NCBI GenBank assembly: GCA_943735955.1
Contig: OX030970.1
Location: 1,554,184 to 1,618,183, forward strand
DNA: 64,000 bases
From: Piscicola geometra
Taxonomy: Eukaryota > Annelida > Clitellata > Hirudinida > Piscicolidae
Direction: 5' to 3'
Positions 24,820 to 46,405 of this stretch are shown here, piece by piece. Made by a program: the position numbers and the translations under genes. Within the stretch, counting starts at the first letter, position 1, and every line of letters starts with the position of its first letter. Under the pieces are notes generated by a model that was given only the letters and a program-made list of their open reading frames with translations, had not been told where the DNA came from and did no database searches.

Positions 24820-26250
24820 GAGTAGCATTAGTATTAGTAGTAGTAAGGTAGAAGAAGAAGCCTTTTTTATACCATGATCATGATTTAAGCTTTTAAACCA
24901 TCATTCTTAAACACCATCATCATAATCCTCAAAATCATTATCATTCACATTCTTCACATTATTATCATTATCATGACTATTCAACTTGGCATAAATGACG
25001 TCATACAGAATTACGTAATCATCATCATCACCATCGTCGTCATCGTGTGCCCTTTATTATATTCGATAATTAAGTAGGTAATTAGACGTACTCATCTTTT
25101 TAGTTAGCTTTTATACCAGACTGAATATTTTTATAGTTTGCACACACAAAAAATATCTAATTAAATAAAGTTTATAACCTAAAAAATTCAATTCTTGAAA
25201 ATAAAAAGACTTCGGGTTTTTTTATATAAATTTTTCTTCTAATAAAAAATAAAATCCTCTTTGAACACTCTCCATCCGAATAATCTGGATACCTGCATGG
25301 ATTATGCCTGTATCATCCAATAATTGGTTAAAAGAATTTTTTAAATCTTACTTATCAATATATTTTTTTAGGATTTTAGTTTTAGTTTTTTATTTGTTTT
25401 AAATGATTTTATTCATTTTATATGTTGAGATTACGATCAATTATTGGAACACTTTCTGCTTAACTTTTTGTTTTTTCGAGAAATAAGTATAAATAATTCT
25501 CTCTAAATAATAATAAATAAATAAATATAAATATGACTCAATATCTATTAATTAATAATTAATTTAGCTCGTCACCCATCAATCTGAACATGGTTTATCT
25601 CACCTTTACGTCTCTGTAACGACAAAGTGTTCCCTAATCTTAGCCATTGGCAAAATGCGATGTAATTATTGGATGATTAGGACAGTTAATGAATCAATTA
25701 GGTGTGTCTGTGTGTTTTTTTATGTATGTGTGTTTATTTCTGAATGTGTTTTTGTGCTTGTATGTATGTGTGTTTATTTCTGAATGTGTTTTTGTGCTTG
25801 TATGTCTGCCTGTTTGTGAGTCAGTGTATTTGTGTATGTAATTTTTTTTTGGTAGATTGTATATCTGTGGAAAAAAAACAGTAAAAATATGTGGAACCAC
25901 AAAGACATCCACACATACATCTAGACATTTGAAAAAATACACAAATATTCCACCATCCCCCTTCTTACCACCAATCCACAACTTCTAAGCATCCTTCGCC
26001 ACCACCATTACATTCTCATCCCACTACCATCCCCATTCCTTCCCCATTCCATTCTCCTTCATTCCATCCCTATTCCACCACATATCCTACTTCTCTATCC
26101 ACATATCCTCATTCCACCGCCACCTCTCTTCCCTTCTCCACCCACCCATCCCTCCCCCCAGACTAAGTAGCTGAAACCCTGATACCCACTGCAGACATTC
26201 AATACAAAACCAAACCTTGACACGAGACGCAAAAATAACAATAGATGCAT
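19813..26250 (-). CDS. PARL: PARL-type mitochondrial rhomboid protease
   Basis: Nine exons are well supported and close in phase: 23117-22997, 22754-22611, 22312-22275, 22031-21925, 21778-21629, 21352-21282, 20910-20800, 20278-20181 and 19903-19813 (stop 19813-19815). The peptide matches PARL in order: [78 protein letters not shown] and [11 protein letters not shown]. The catalytic Ser is in GASGA (about residue 233) and the His in DHAAH (about 294). PARL is a multi-pass inner-membrane serine protease that cleaves PINK1, PGAM5 and other substrates inside the membrane. A tenth, 5' exon (26250-26186) is tentative: it encodes a Met-led, Arg-containing, acid-free presequence-like peptide and ends in the required phase 2. 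It gives 331 residues, against about 379 in human. The acceptor at 21353 is purine-rich. If the 5' exon is wrong, the gene starts upstream of 23117. Confidence 0.9.
19907..19982. repeat. (GAT)n run ending the last PARL intron
   Basis: GATGATGAT with GCGATG variants. On the PARL coding strand this is CATCATCACCAG and it supplies the final acceptor. Confidence 0.92.
20041..20170. repeat. 24 bp minisatellite in the last PARL intron
   Basis: About five copies of a unit built from CCCACCCAACCACTGCCCAG. It lies close behind the donor at 20180, so the coding strand after the donor is G-rich (GGTTGGGTGG). Confidence 0.88.
20281..20799. repeat. PARL intron made of two opposed arrays: (GGATG)n and (CATCC/CCACC)n
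   Basis: The left part (20281-20450) is GGATGGATGG. The right part (20460-20790) is CCACCTATCCACATCC and ATCCATCC. This one intron therefore carries complementary repeats at its two ends. On the coding strand the donor is followed by GGATGG and the acceptor is preceded by CATCCATCCAC. Confidence 0.9.
20913..21245. repeat. (GATGATGGTGGGTG)n tract in PARL intron
   Basis: GATGATGAT blocks with recurring GGTGGGTGGTG units, about 330 bp. It reads CACCACCCACCATCATC on the PARL coding strand and ends in the acceptor CATCACCAG at 20911. Confidence 0.92.
23930..24295. repeat. Degenerate (ACACAC/AAACAC)n tract
   Basis: ACAC-rich, interrupted every 6-12 bases by CTA, AAAC, ACTC and ACATAC. It looks like an old decayed (CA)n array. 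It lies in the proposed first PARL intron. Confidence 0.88.
24370..24846. repeat. (TAG)n array
   Basis: About 470 bp of AGT/TAG with GCAGCAG, TCG and ATTAGTATTAG variants. It is the same trinucleotide class as the (CTA)n array at 4207 but on the opposite strand. Confidence 0.95.
25002..25024. promoter_or_regulatory. CRE palindrome next to a TTACGTAA bZIP-type site
   Basis: TGACGTCA is followed a few bases later by ATTACGTAAT. Both are full palindromic bZIP half-site pairs. No transcript start is visible nearby and the function is unknown. Confidence 0.3.
25694..25830. repeat. 40 bp tandem duplication in GT-rich DNA
   Basis: A 40 bp unit containing GTGTGTTTATTTCTGAATG and TTTTTGTGCTTG occurs twice head to tail at about 25721-25800. 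Confidence 0.85.
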
Positions 26251-26267
26251 AATATACACATTTATAT

Positions 26268-26352
26268 ACAATGTTTTTGTAGATACATATACAATGTACG
26301 TATAGATACATATACAGTGTATGTATAGATGCATATACAATGGATGTACAGA
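26268..26352. repeat. 26 bp repeat with TAGATACATATACA units
   Basis: Three copies of TATAGATACATATACAATGTA-like units. Directly upstream (on the minus strand) of the proposed PARL first exon. Confidence 0.75.
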
Positions 26353-26844
26353 TATATATGCAATATGTTTTTTAACTTGAATATCATATGTAGGTTATAT
26401 GAATGTATGTTTTTGAATGTGTGTATGTATGATTGTATTTTTGTTGTTTTTTCGAGGTTTTTGTGTTGTAAATTTAGACGTTTTTCAAAATGTCAGGATG
26501 GTGTAGATAAAGTGGTTTTGATTGTAGTTTTGGGAGTAGTGATAGTAGTTGTGGGAGTAGTGATAGTAGTAAGGATTTTAGAAAGAGTATAGTTTGCGAT
26601 AGTACTTAAAGTAGTTGTGGTTGTGATGCTAGTTAAAGAAGTCGTAGTTGTGAGGGTAGTTGAAGAAGTTGTGGTAGAGGTGGTAGTGATAGTATGAAAT
26701 CAGTTATACGATTAAGAGTGGATTAAGCGTGTTTACATAGTGATGATCGAGATTATTATTGTGGCTGTATCTCTTAACATTGCTCAATAAATTCTGACAG
26801 CACAATGTTTATGGATAGTTCTTACAAATTAGTGTTGGTGTAGT

Positions 26845-26877
26845 AGTACTAGTAGTAGTAGTGGTGGGGGTGGGGTT

Positions 26878-26936
<59 letters not shown>

Positions 26937-27052
26937 TGTAGTAGTCGTGGTGGTAGTAGTAGTAGTAGTAGTCATGGTGGTAGTAGTAGTTGTGATGGTG
27001 GTAGTAGTAGTAGTAGTAGTAATAGTAGTGGTGATAGTAGTAGTTGTAGTTA
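26845..27052. repeat. (TAG)n with GTGGTAG variants
   Basis: TAGTAG runs with GTTGTAG, GTCGTGG and GGTGGTAG interruptions. Confidence 0.93.
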
Positions 27053-27135
27053 CACGTGGTCGCCCACCGGAAGTATTAATTAGTCATAGACTCATCTTCT
27101 TCCTTCTCATCTTCCACTCCATCACATCTTGTCGG

Positions 27136-27214
27136 ATGATGACGATGATGATGATGATGATGTTAATGATGATGATGATGAGAATGTTGATGATGATGAT
27201 GATGTTGATGATGT

Positions 27215-27278
<64 letters not shown>

Positions 27279-27286
27279 GATGATGA
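27136..27286. repeat. (GAT)n microsatellite
   Basis: GATGATGAT with several GTTGATG interruptions, and a pure run at 27215-27274. Confidence 0.95.
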
Positions 27287-28334
27287 CGGCAGATAATAAC
27301 TTAGATCGATATTATATTATATTATATCGATTTAGTATTTTTATTTTTAAACTAACCTTTAATTCAGTAAATATGTTATATTAAATATTTTGAAAAAACA
27401 TAAACATTAAAAACTGTTCAAAAAATTTACCACTTCAATTTTCGAAAATTTATTATATATTTTTGTCCTTCAATCGTTTTTTAGTTAATTTAGTTATTAT
27501 TTGTAAAAATAAGATTTATCTGATTTTCATCCAATCATCTCTAAGCACTAACCTTTCATTCATTTTCCATTCGACGAATCACAGTACACACCCATCAAAC
27601 TTCATCTTCCTATTGGTTGTGGACTCTGGATAAATGTATGTATATATAAATTATCTGAGAAACATACAAAAATGTGTCTAAAACACATAAAAAAGTATAG
27701 AGTGTTCTCACATATACAAAGTAATACAAATGAAACATCAAAATACACACCTCCAAATCCAGTTTTCCCAGCCACTCACATAAATACGTAGTCAAACATT
27801 CAAATTATTTTTCTGAGAATATTTAATACTATAAAACTCTATTTTAAAACGAAAACCGTTTTTTAAAGTTTAAAAAAATGCAAAATTGAGAGTTTCATTA
27901 AAAAGAAAATTACAAAAATACTTTTTATAAGTTCATATTCATGTGAAAAGCTGGTTGTAAGACTTGCACTATCACTTTTCAAAAACGACAGCAACTACAA
28001 CAACAACTACATCTACAACTTTCAACAAAAGTAAGAAAACCACAACTACTATATCTGTAACAACCACAACTACTATAACAACCTCAACAACTAAACCTTA
28101 AATACCAAAAACTATTAATACCAATAAATATAATTAAACTTCAACAACAAATTCATTCATTCCATCTCTAATGCCCTAGATGATTACAATCAAGAGAACG
28201 ATTTAAAATGATGATGATGATGATGATCCTTAGCCTCTTTCCAAGGACCATTGCTCATCAGAATTGAACCTTAATCGAACGTAAGAACACAAATTACAAT
28301 CAGAATTACACTTCTGAACGCAAAGTGATCAAAG

Positions 28335-28510
28335 TTTAACAATTGTGAAGATTATTTTAGGAATACAATTGTAAAGATTAGTTTAGGAATACAATTGTAA
28401 AGATTAATTTAGGAATACAATTGTAAAGATTAGTTAAGACTGGTTAAGAAATAGAATTGTAGAGATTGGTTGAGTAATAGAATTGTAAAGATTAGTTCAG
28501 AATTACAATT
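28335..28510. repeat. 26 bp tandem repeat AATACAATTGTAAAGATTAG
   Basis: About six diverging copies with a 26 bp period (for example at 28362 and 28388). Each contains the palindrome CAATTG. Confidence 0.85.
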
Positions 28511-29704
28511 ATTAAGAAATGTGGGTTAATGTATGAAAAGTATTCTTTGCTTTGCTACTAGTATAAAATGAAAAGTGTTTATCTAAGAGTGTAAGAAAAA
28601 ATTAACATTTTAAGAATATCTAACAATTTAATCATACTTTTTTAAGGAATATAATTTTTATTAAATTTTAAAAAAACGAATACATAGAAATACATACTAA
28701 TACCTAAGACCTTGAAAATATTGACTGGAATAAGGGTTTAAGGTTTCTCAACCTCTGTTCATTCCACGCCCTGTGAGTTTATTAAAATTCAATAAACTAA
28801 CACATTAAGTACATTACTAATTTAAATCATTAATGAACTATTTGAACTAGTTATTACTCTTAAAATTGATTTGTTATATTCATTTTTGTGTTATTAAGTG
28901 CCAAACTCTGGTGATTAAAAGATACTAATTACTGTTAAAACTATACTTTTCATACCATTAAAAAGTTATTTTATTGTATTTTATGTATTTTTAAAATTTA
29001 TTTTGTAAAAATGTTTCACTTTTTTAAATGTATTTATAACGGCAATCTAAATATGTTTTATATTTTACAGTGTATTTAGTTCATTTGTATTGGGTATTTC
29101 AAAGTATTGCATTTTATATTATTTAAACAAAATATACAAAAAATTATTGGTCAAGAATCACAAAAATGTAGTATTTATACAATTATACAAAGTTATTAGT
29201 GTCTCATTAGAAATGTAAATTGTATGTGAAAGCATGAAAAAGGTTTAGAAAACAATTAAAAAGCAAAAACACGTTGATGAATTTTTGTAGATAAAAAACT
29301 CATTTATACTAAAAATATTAAATTTATTAAAAATGATTTAATTCATAAATATAATTATAAAACTGAGATTTTTATGTTTTTTCGGTCAATATTGTCTCTG
29401 TTATCAGTGTTGTTTTGATATGGAAGATTGGCTAATTGATGCTGATGAGAAAGAGATGCGAAGTGGAGATAAGAGGGGGTGTGAAGTGATAATGATTATG
29501 ATGATGATGATGATTGTGATGATGATGATGATGGGAGATGGTGATAGTTATGATGAAGACGAAAATTGATGATAGAAGACATGGTTTTCGAAATGATAAC
29601 ATTCTCGGCTGAAGATTTTCACAATCTTTGAAAAATTTATTTGCGTATTACACCATTTATGCTTATTTAAATTCTAGTTTGAAAACTACTTAACCACCTA
29701 ACAG

Positions 29705-36161
<6,457 letters not shown>

Positions 36162-36183
36162 GGTTGCTGTGGTGATTTGGAAA

Positions 36184-36335
36184 TGTTGATGATGATGTTA
36201 AGGAATATGATGATGATGATGATGTTAAGGAATATGATGATGATGATGATGTTAAGGAATATGATGATGATGATGATGTTAAGGAATATGATGATGATGA
36301 TGATGATGATGATGTTCATGTTGATGATGATGATT
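36184..36335. repeat. (GATGAT) and GTTAAGGAATAT composite repeat
   Basis: About 27 bp units (ATGATGATGATGATGTTAAGGAAT), four copies, then a pure GAT run. Lies in the presumed ZIC 3' UTR. Confidence 0.92.
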
Positions 36336-37069
36336 TTGGTTAATTTTGGGGGTAAGATGGTTGATGTGGTGTTAGTGCTTTCAGTGGTATTGTGGGAAAT
36401 ATTGATACTACCTATGGATTTAGAAAGAAAATTTTGCTAACTTTGAAATAAGAAAAGTTTTTCTAGAACATAGGTAGATGAAAATAGATTTTTACAAAAC
36501 AATCTTTTTTGTTTTTCCATTTAAATTCCTATTTTGTTTTTTCTTCTCGTTTTTGAACTTCTCAACCGTGAAATTCATTCATCTCAACAGTTTTTCTGAA
36601 AAATAAAATTTATTGTTTTCACTGTGATTTTTACAAAATAGTTTGAGCAAAAAAAATGAGAGAACTAAATTTAATAAATTTAAATAGTAAATGGGGGTGA
36701 AATAACTGAGCTGTCAGTAAAAAATAAAATAAAATGTCTATTCTGATTATTGGATTTCCAAATAACTTTCTACTAAGATAAATGAAAATGGATTTGCCTA
36801 TGTTTAAATCTCTCTAAAGTATATGTGTGTATCAGAACGTATGTGAATTAATGGGTATAATGGATGTGAACGAAATGTGATGATGAATGGGTAAATGTAG
36901 AAATAAATCATGGATCTTCTATGCATGCCATCTATTAACTTGTATTGGATTTCTTAAGTAAATGTATGTATGTGTGTGTGTGTTTGTGTACGTGTGTGTG
37001 TGTTTGTGTACGTGAGTTGTGTGTGCTTTTGTTTGTGCCTATGTTTCACTTTCTTTTCTTTTCCACCAC

Positions 37070-37287
<218 letters not shown>

Positions 37288-37369
37288 TCTCTCTCTACAC
37301 GGTCATTGACGGGGTGGTTAAATATGTTAGTGAGACGTGTGTATTGAATGCACTGGTCAAGAATTTAAT

Positions 37370-37565
37370 GGATGGATGGACGGAGAGATGGATGGATGAA
37401 AAAATGAATCAGTAGATGAATAGATGGATGGATGGATGGATGGATGGATGGATGGATGGATGGATGGATGGATGGATGGATGGATGGATGGATGGATGGA
37501 TGGATGAATGGATGGATGGATGGATGGATGGATGGATGGATGGATAGATCGATGGATCGATGGAT
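37370..37565. repeat. (GATG)n microsatellite
   Basis: Pure GATG tetranucleotide from about 37422 to 37543 with flanking variants. Confidence 0.96.
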
Positions 37566-38279
37566 GAGTAGTCAAATGAACGATAGACAAAAAAAAGCAC
37601 AAAAAAATATCTTAACAGATAAAAAAAAGAATAATTAAATTAACCAACAAATGGATGAAGCAACAAATGGATTAAGTAACAAATGGCTTCATCGTCCCCT
37701 AGCAACACCACACAGCACTCAATACCCTCTGAATTATTAACGATTTTCTATAAGTCACCTTCCACACTATTCCATCACCCATCAATCTTTTGTTTTATTT
37801 TTTTTATTCAGGTTACCTGATTTTGTTTTTAAATATACTTTTTTCTCGTTCGTATTTATTCATAAATTCTTTGACTAAACTGTTTTCTAAAATTCTTTTT
37901 CATTTATTCATTCAAATTTCCATCCATATATCTATCTGTCCTTCCCTAAGAGCTTTGTTTTCTTAAATAACTCTAGCCTTCTCTAAAAGCTCCCAGTACT
38001 TAAATGCCTTTCCCCAAAGTTATGTCTCTAGAATGGCCATTTTAATTCTTTCAGCAAAAAGTATCTTTTGAAAAACTTTATTTATTTTTTAGTATTGTTT
38101 AAAAAGTAAAAACAAAATCCGATTTAAAAATTCCATTTTCGACCATTACACCACGCACTTAACCATCCTAGCACCTCCACACAACACTCCCTGTCCATCC
38201 AGACAATCCCCCAACACCCACCCCCCACATCCTGCCTGCCCTCATCTTCCTAATTTGACCATCTAAACTCCTCCCCATA

Positions 38280-38360
38280 AATCTGACGTCACACTCGAAC
38301 GTCCAATCAGAAACACCCCTCCGTGACACGTGACCAAATGCCTCAAACGTCACGTTGTTC
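38280..38360. promoter_or_regulatory. Cluster of CRE, CCAAT and E-box motifs
   Basis: Within about 75 bases: TGACGTCA (about 38283), CCAATCAG (about 38301), GTGACACGTGAC containing the E-box CACGTG (about 38322) and AACGTCACG (about 38347). The patch is more GC-rich than its surroundings. It sits 2.1 kb after ZIC and 1.7 kb beyond the end of PAK, so it is not at an obvious start of either gene. Confidence 0.35.
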
Positions 38361-38757
38361 TTTTCATTTTTTATTTCTGTTTTGATGCTTTAATTCGTGA
38401 TTTTTTGAGATTTTTTCTTTAGATTGTTGGAAATCTTTTTGATTTTGAATAGGAGCTTAAATAATACTTACACATTTCACAAATGAAATTTAAAAAATAT
38501 GATTCATCGACTGAACAATTTTTCATGAAAAAAACAATTAATATTTTTTGCAACAAAAATTTATTTATTTTATCAAAGTCAAATCTGTTCATAACGAAAC
38601 TCATTCAGAATTTCAAAATGAACATATATCTTTTTAAAAATAAAATTAATTTAAAAAACTTTTTTAAATTCAAAAATGATTTATTTACATATTTGTTAAA
38701 CAGTTTATGGCTTGAAGTTGTTTTTTTGGAACAACTATTCGGGCTTCTGTTCACCCC

Positions 38758-38880
38758 CCCATCCATTCACCTTCCATCCATTCACCTTCCATCCATTAAA
38801 CCTCCATCCATTCACCTTCCATCCATTCACCTTCCATCCATGCACCCTCCATCCATTCACCCTCCATCCATTCACTAGCC
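38758..38880. repeat. 15 bp repeat CCATCCATTCACCTT
   Basis: About eight copies with CACCCT and TAAACCT variants. Confidence 0.92.
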
Positions 38881-40021
38881 ATGAATTCGCCATTCACCAA
38901 TCAAACCATCAATCAACTCCCAAACTTTATTAACTGCATTTTTCTCTTTATTACCTTCCAAGTTCATCACTCGAAATTCAGGTCACCATAGGTTATATCT
39001 GGGTCAATCTATGAATATTAATGAGGCGTACTTTCGCGTATAATGAATTTCATGAAGTTGATGTGAATGGAATTTAATAATAAAATATTATTTTGTTTTT
39101 TTCTTTAATACATCTATTCCTTCATTCTTCCTTTCATTCATCCTTCATTCTTTTAACCACTCAATCTTTACATTCTTTCTCTCTTTTTATCTAAACTTTT
39201 TTATAAATGCATTAAAAAATTTTAAACTTGCCAACTTAAATCTTTTTTCACAATTACATTTATCTTAATTTTCCAATATATTCTATTTGATTTTTTTTTC
39301 AATTAAACCTAACCTATCTTTTTCTATTTTTCTCCATCTTTCATTTTTCAATTTTATTTTTACTCATCCCTCCCTTCGACTCTTATTTCATCTTTTTTTT
39401 TCCACCACCACCCTTCCTTCTCTCCCCCTTTGCACCTTCCCACCCCACATAAACTACCCAGGCACAAAAACAAGGAAATTAAGTTCTCCAAGCCATGGGT
39501 GGTCTTAGTGCTTGTGTTTTTCTTATTGCATTTATTCTTATTTATTTTTTTGAAACGGTTTAATATTTATTTTGTATTTTTTAAAAATTCGTTTTGTATG
39601 GTTTTGTTTGTTTAAAAAAAGTAATTTCTAAATTATTTCTTAATAATATTAAAAATAATTTTGCTACATTTTATAAAACGTTTTTAATGCCTAATAATAT
39701 TATTTTCTTTCAGTATTTTTAATTAATTTATTTGTTTAGTTTTTCCGGTAAACATTTAATGTTTTTTTTCAAATAAATTTTTAACTGTGTTTTATTATTT
39801 AATTTTCAAATGAAAAAATGTTAATTAAAAGCATTTTATTTTTTTATTAGATTTTACGATTTTTTTTACAACTTTCAGAATTTGTGAAAAATAAAAATCT
39901 TTAATATTTTTAGTGAAAAAAACTAAATATTTTTATATAAAAGACTATGAAAAGTACAAAACCCTCTCACAGTTTAAAACCATAAAAATAAGCGCAACAA
40001 TATTAAACTGGTTATTGGTTA

Positions 40022-44682
<4,661 letters not shown>

Positions 44683-46388
44683 GGTATCTGATGCTGTGAT
44701 GCAGATTAAAACGGCTTGATGTGGTGGTTGAAAACGGGTGTTGGAAGATTGGTGTAGGATAGGTGTAGATGAAACTGGTGGGGTGTAGTGATTACGTTGT
44801 AGTCGAAAAAAGTTGTGATGGTTTCAAAAGATTGGTGTGGTATTACGTTGGTAAAACTGTTTTTTAAACTTAGATCGAATTAAAATACAAATTAAAACGT
44901 TTAAAATATAATACTTTAAACAAATTCTTTTCTGGAAATACCTCTGAGTTTCAAGAAGAAAATCTTTAACAGTATAAAACCGTCAGTAAGTTTCAATTGG
45001 AAAGTAAAACTGAAATTGAATTGAATTATTCTTCCGATTTCTCTGAAAACTGGACACGTCAAACTGCATTTTACATAACTTCGGGATTATTTAATCGTTA
45101 ATTCATATTACTATATGCGTATGAAGTTGGTCTTAGGTATCAGTCATATACGTTGTAAATGCTAAAATATTTATATAAACTTTTATACTCTTATTAGATG
45201 ACTCAATTAATAATAAGTTTACCACAAAAAAAGTTTCAAAATGTGTATGGCTAAAAATAGTTTAAAGAGATTAATAAATAAGTAAATATTCTTAAAACAC
45301 AATTACCAGATAAAATATTAAATAAAAACACTAATAAAGTATTAAATAAATCAAGTTTCTTTTCTAATACTAAATCTTAAATTCTTTCGAGGTTGTGTCT
45401 CCTCAACTGAACCCCTGGGTCTTTTGTTACAGTGTTGCATTGTTATGCTGTGTGTTTCACTGTGTATTTTATTACGATAACTTATATAAGTTATATGATA
45501 TAATAATAGTTTCCTTTAAGAACTTGACATTTGTCAATTAAGATTAAAAATTGGTGCTTTTAATTCCATTTAAAGATATAAAATAAAATGATTCATTGAA
45601 AGTTTTTCGTCACGACTCATCAATTAAAAAAAACTTTTTTTTATTTACGAAAATATTTTTTATCTGTTTAATTCTTCTTCAAACTTTTACTCATGAGATA
45701 TTGAGTCATTTTTGACGGATAACTAGGTTACCTGAGAACTATTGACAAGACCAACAATGACATTTATATAAAAAAAATAAATTTTGTGCAAAGAATTTAT
45801 TTTTAAAAGTTTCAAATTCCTATTTCAAAAACGTTTAAGTGGTTTTAAAATTAAAATTTGCTTATTAAAGTTTTCATTGTTTTTTAAAAATTCTTACTTC
45901 AATTTTTAATAGCTTCAGGAATAGTCTAACCCCATTCATCGAAACAACACTATTTTGTAATACTTAAAATCTCATAAAACTAAGTTATTTTTAACAAAAT
46001 AAATAATTTATACATTCTTATCCTTTAGTTACTCACGAATCTTGTGATTTTTCCTCTGGCGAGTAAAGTGAAATAATTATTTTTCAAATATCCCGGAAGG
46101 AAACAATTTAATTATAATCAGTCGAGACTTAGAACCTGTTTTTAAACATTTGGAGCAAAACTCTTTCCATATAGCCTATTTTTATTAGAGATTTTCTATA
46201 TCTCTATAATATAGGCACAAAAAATTGATTAGAAAGAATGAAATATTTACGTATTCTTGATGATAAAAAAAAGTGTTTTTGAATTTTAATCGTCTTGTAA
46301 AATCAGTGGGGATACTGTGATGGTTAAATGGATGTTTTTAATCATATATTGTTCCGCATATTTTTGTTGGCATTAAAGTTTTAATATT
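44683..46388. other. AT-rich spacer between the PAK and Gln-rich genes
   Basis: 1.7 kb of AT-rich DNA with no supportable exon. It must hold the PAK promoter and 5' UTR. No core element can be identified with confidence. Confidence 0.5.
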
Positions 46389-46394
46389 TTTATT
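46389..46394 (-). terminator. AATAAA signal just after the Gln-rich gene
   Basis: Minus-strand AATAAA about a dozen bases after the proposed stop. In this AT-rich context a chance match is possible. Confidence 0.35.
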
Positions 46395-46405
46395 CTTCAA
46401 ACACA

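Larger units (their letters stand above)
26353..29704. other. Spacer upstream of the ZIC gene
   Basis: AT-rich, with TAG/GATGAT arrays (26845-27285) and a 26 bp repeat (28335-28510). A CCCT|GTGAGT donor near 28772 could end a non-coding first ZIC exon. An ATG-led 22-codon segment at 29420 (MEDWLIDADEKEM) ending at a possible GTGATA donor could be a coding first exon. Neither can be confirmed from sequence alone. Confidence 0.4.

Noticed and set aside
29420..29500. MEDWLIDADEKEM segment as a coding first exon of ZIC
   Set aside because: Possible but supported only by a weak GTGATA donor; kept as a note, not in the model.
38483..38878. 131-codon plus-strand frame
   Set aside because: AT-rich random sequence running into the CCATCCATTCACC repeat. 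No homology or splice pattern.
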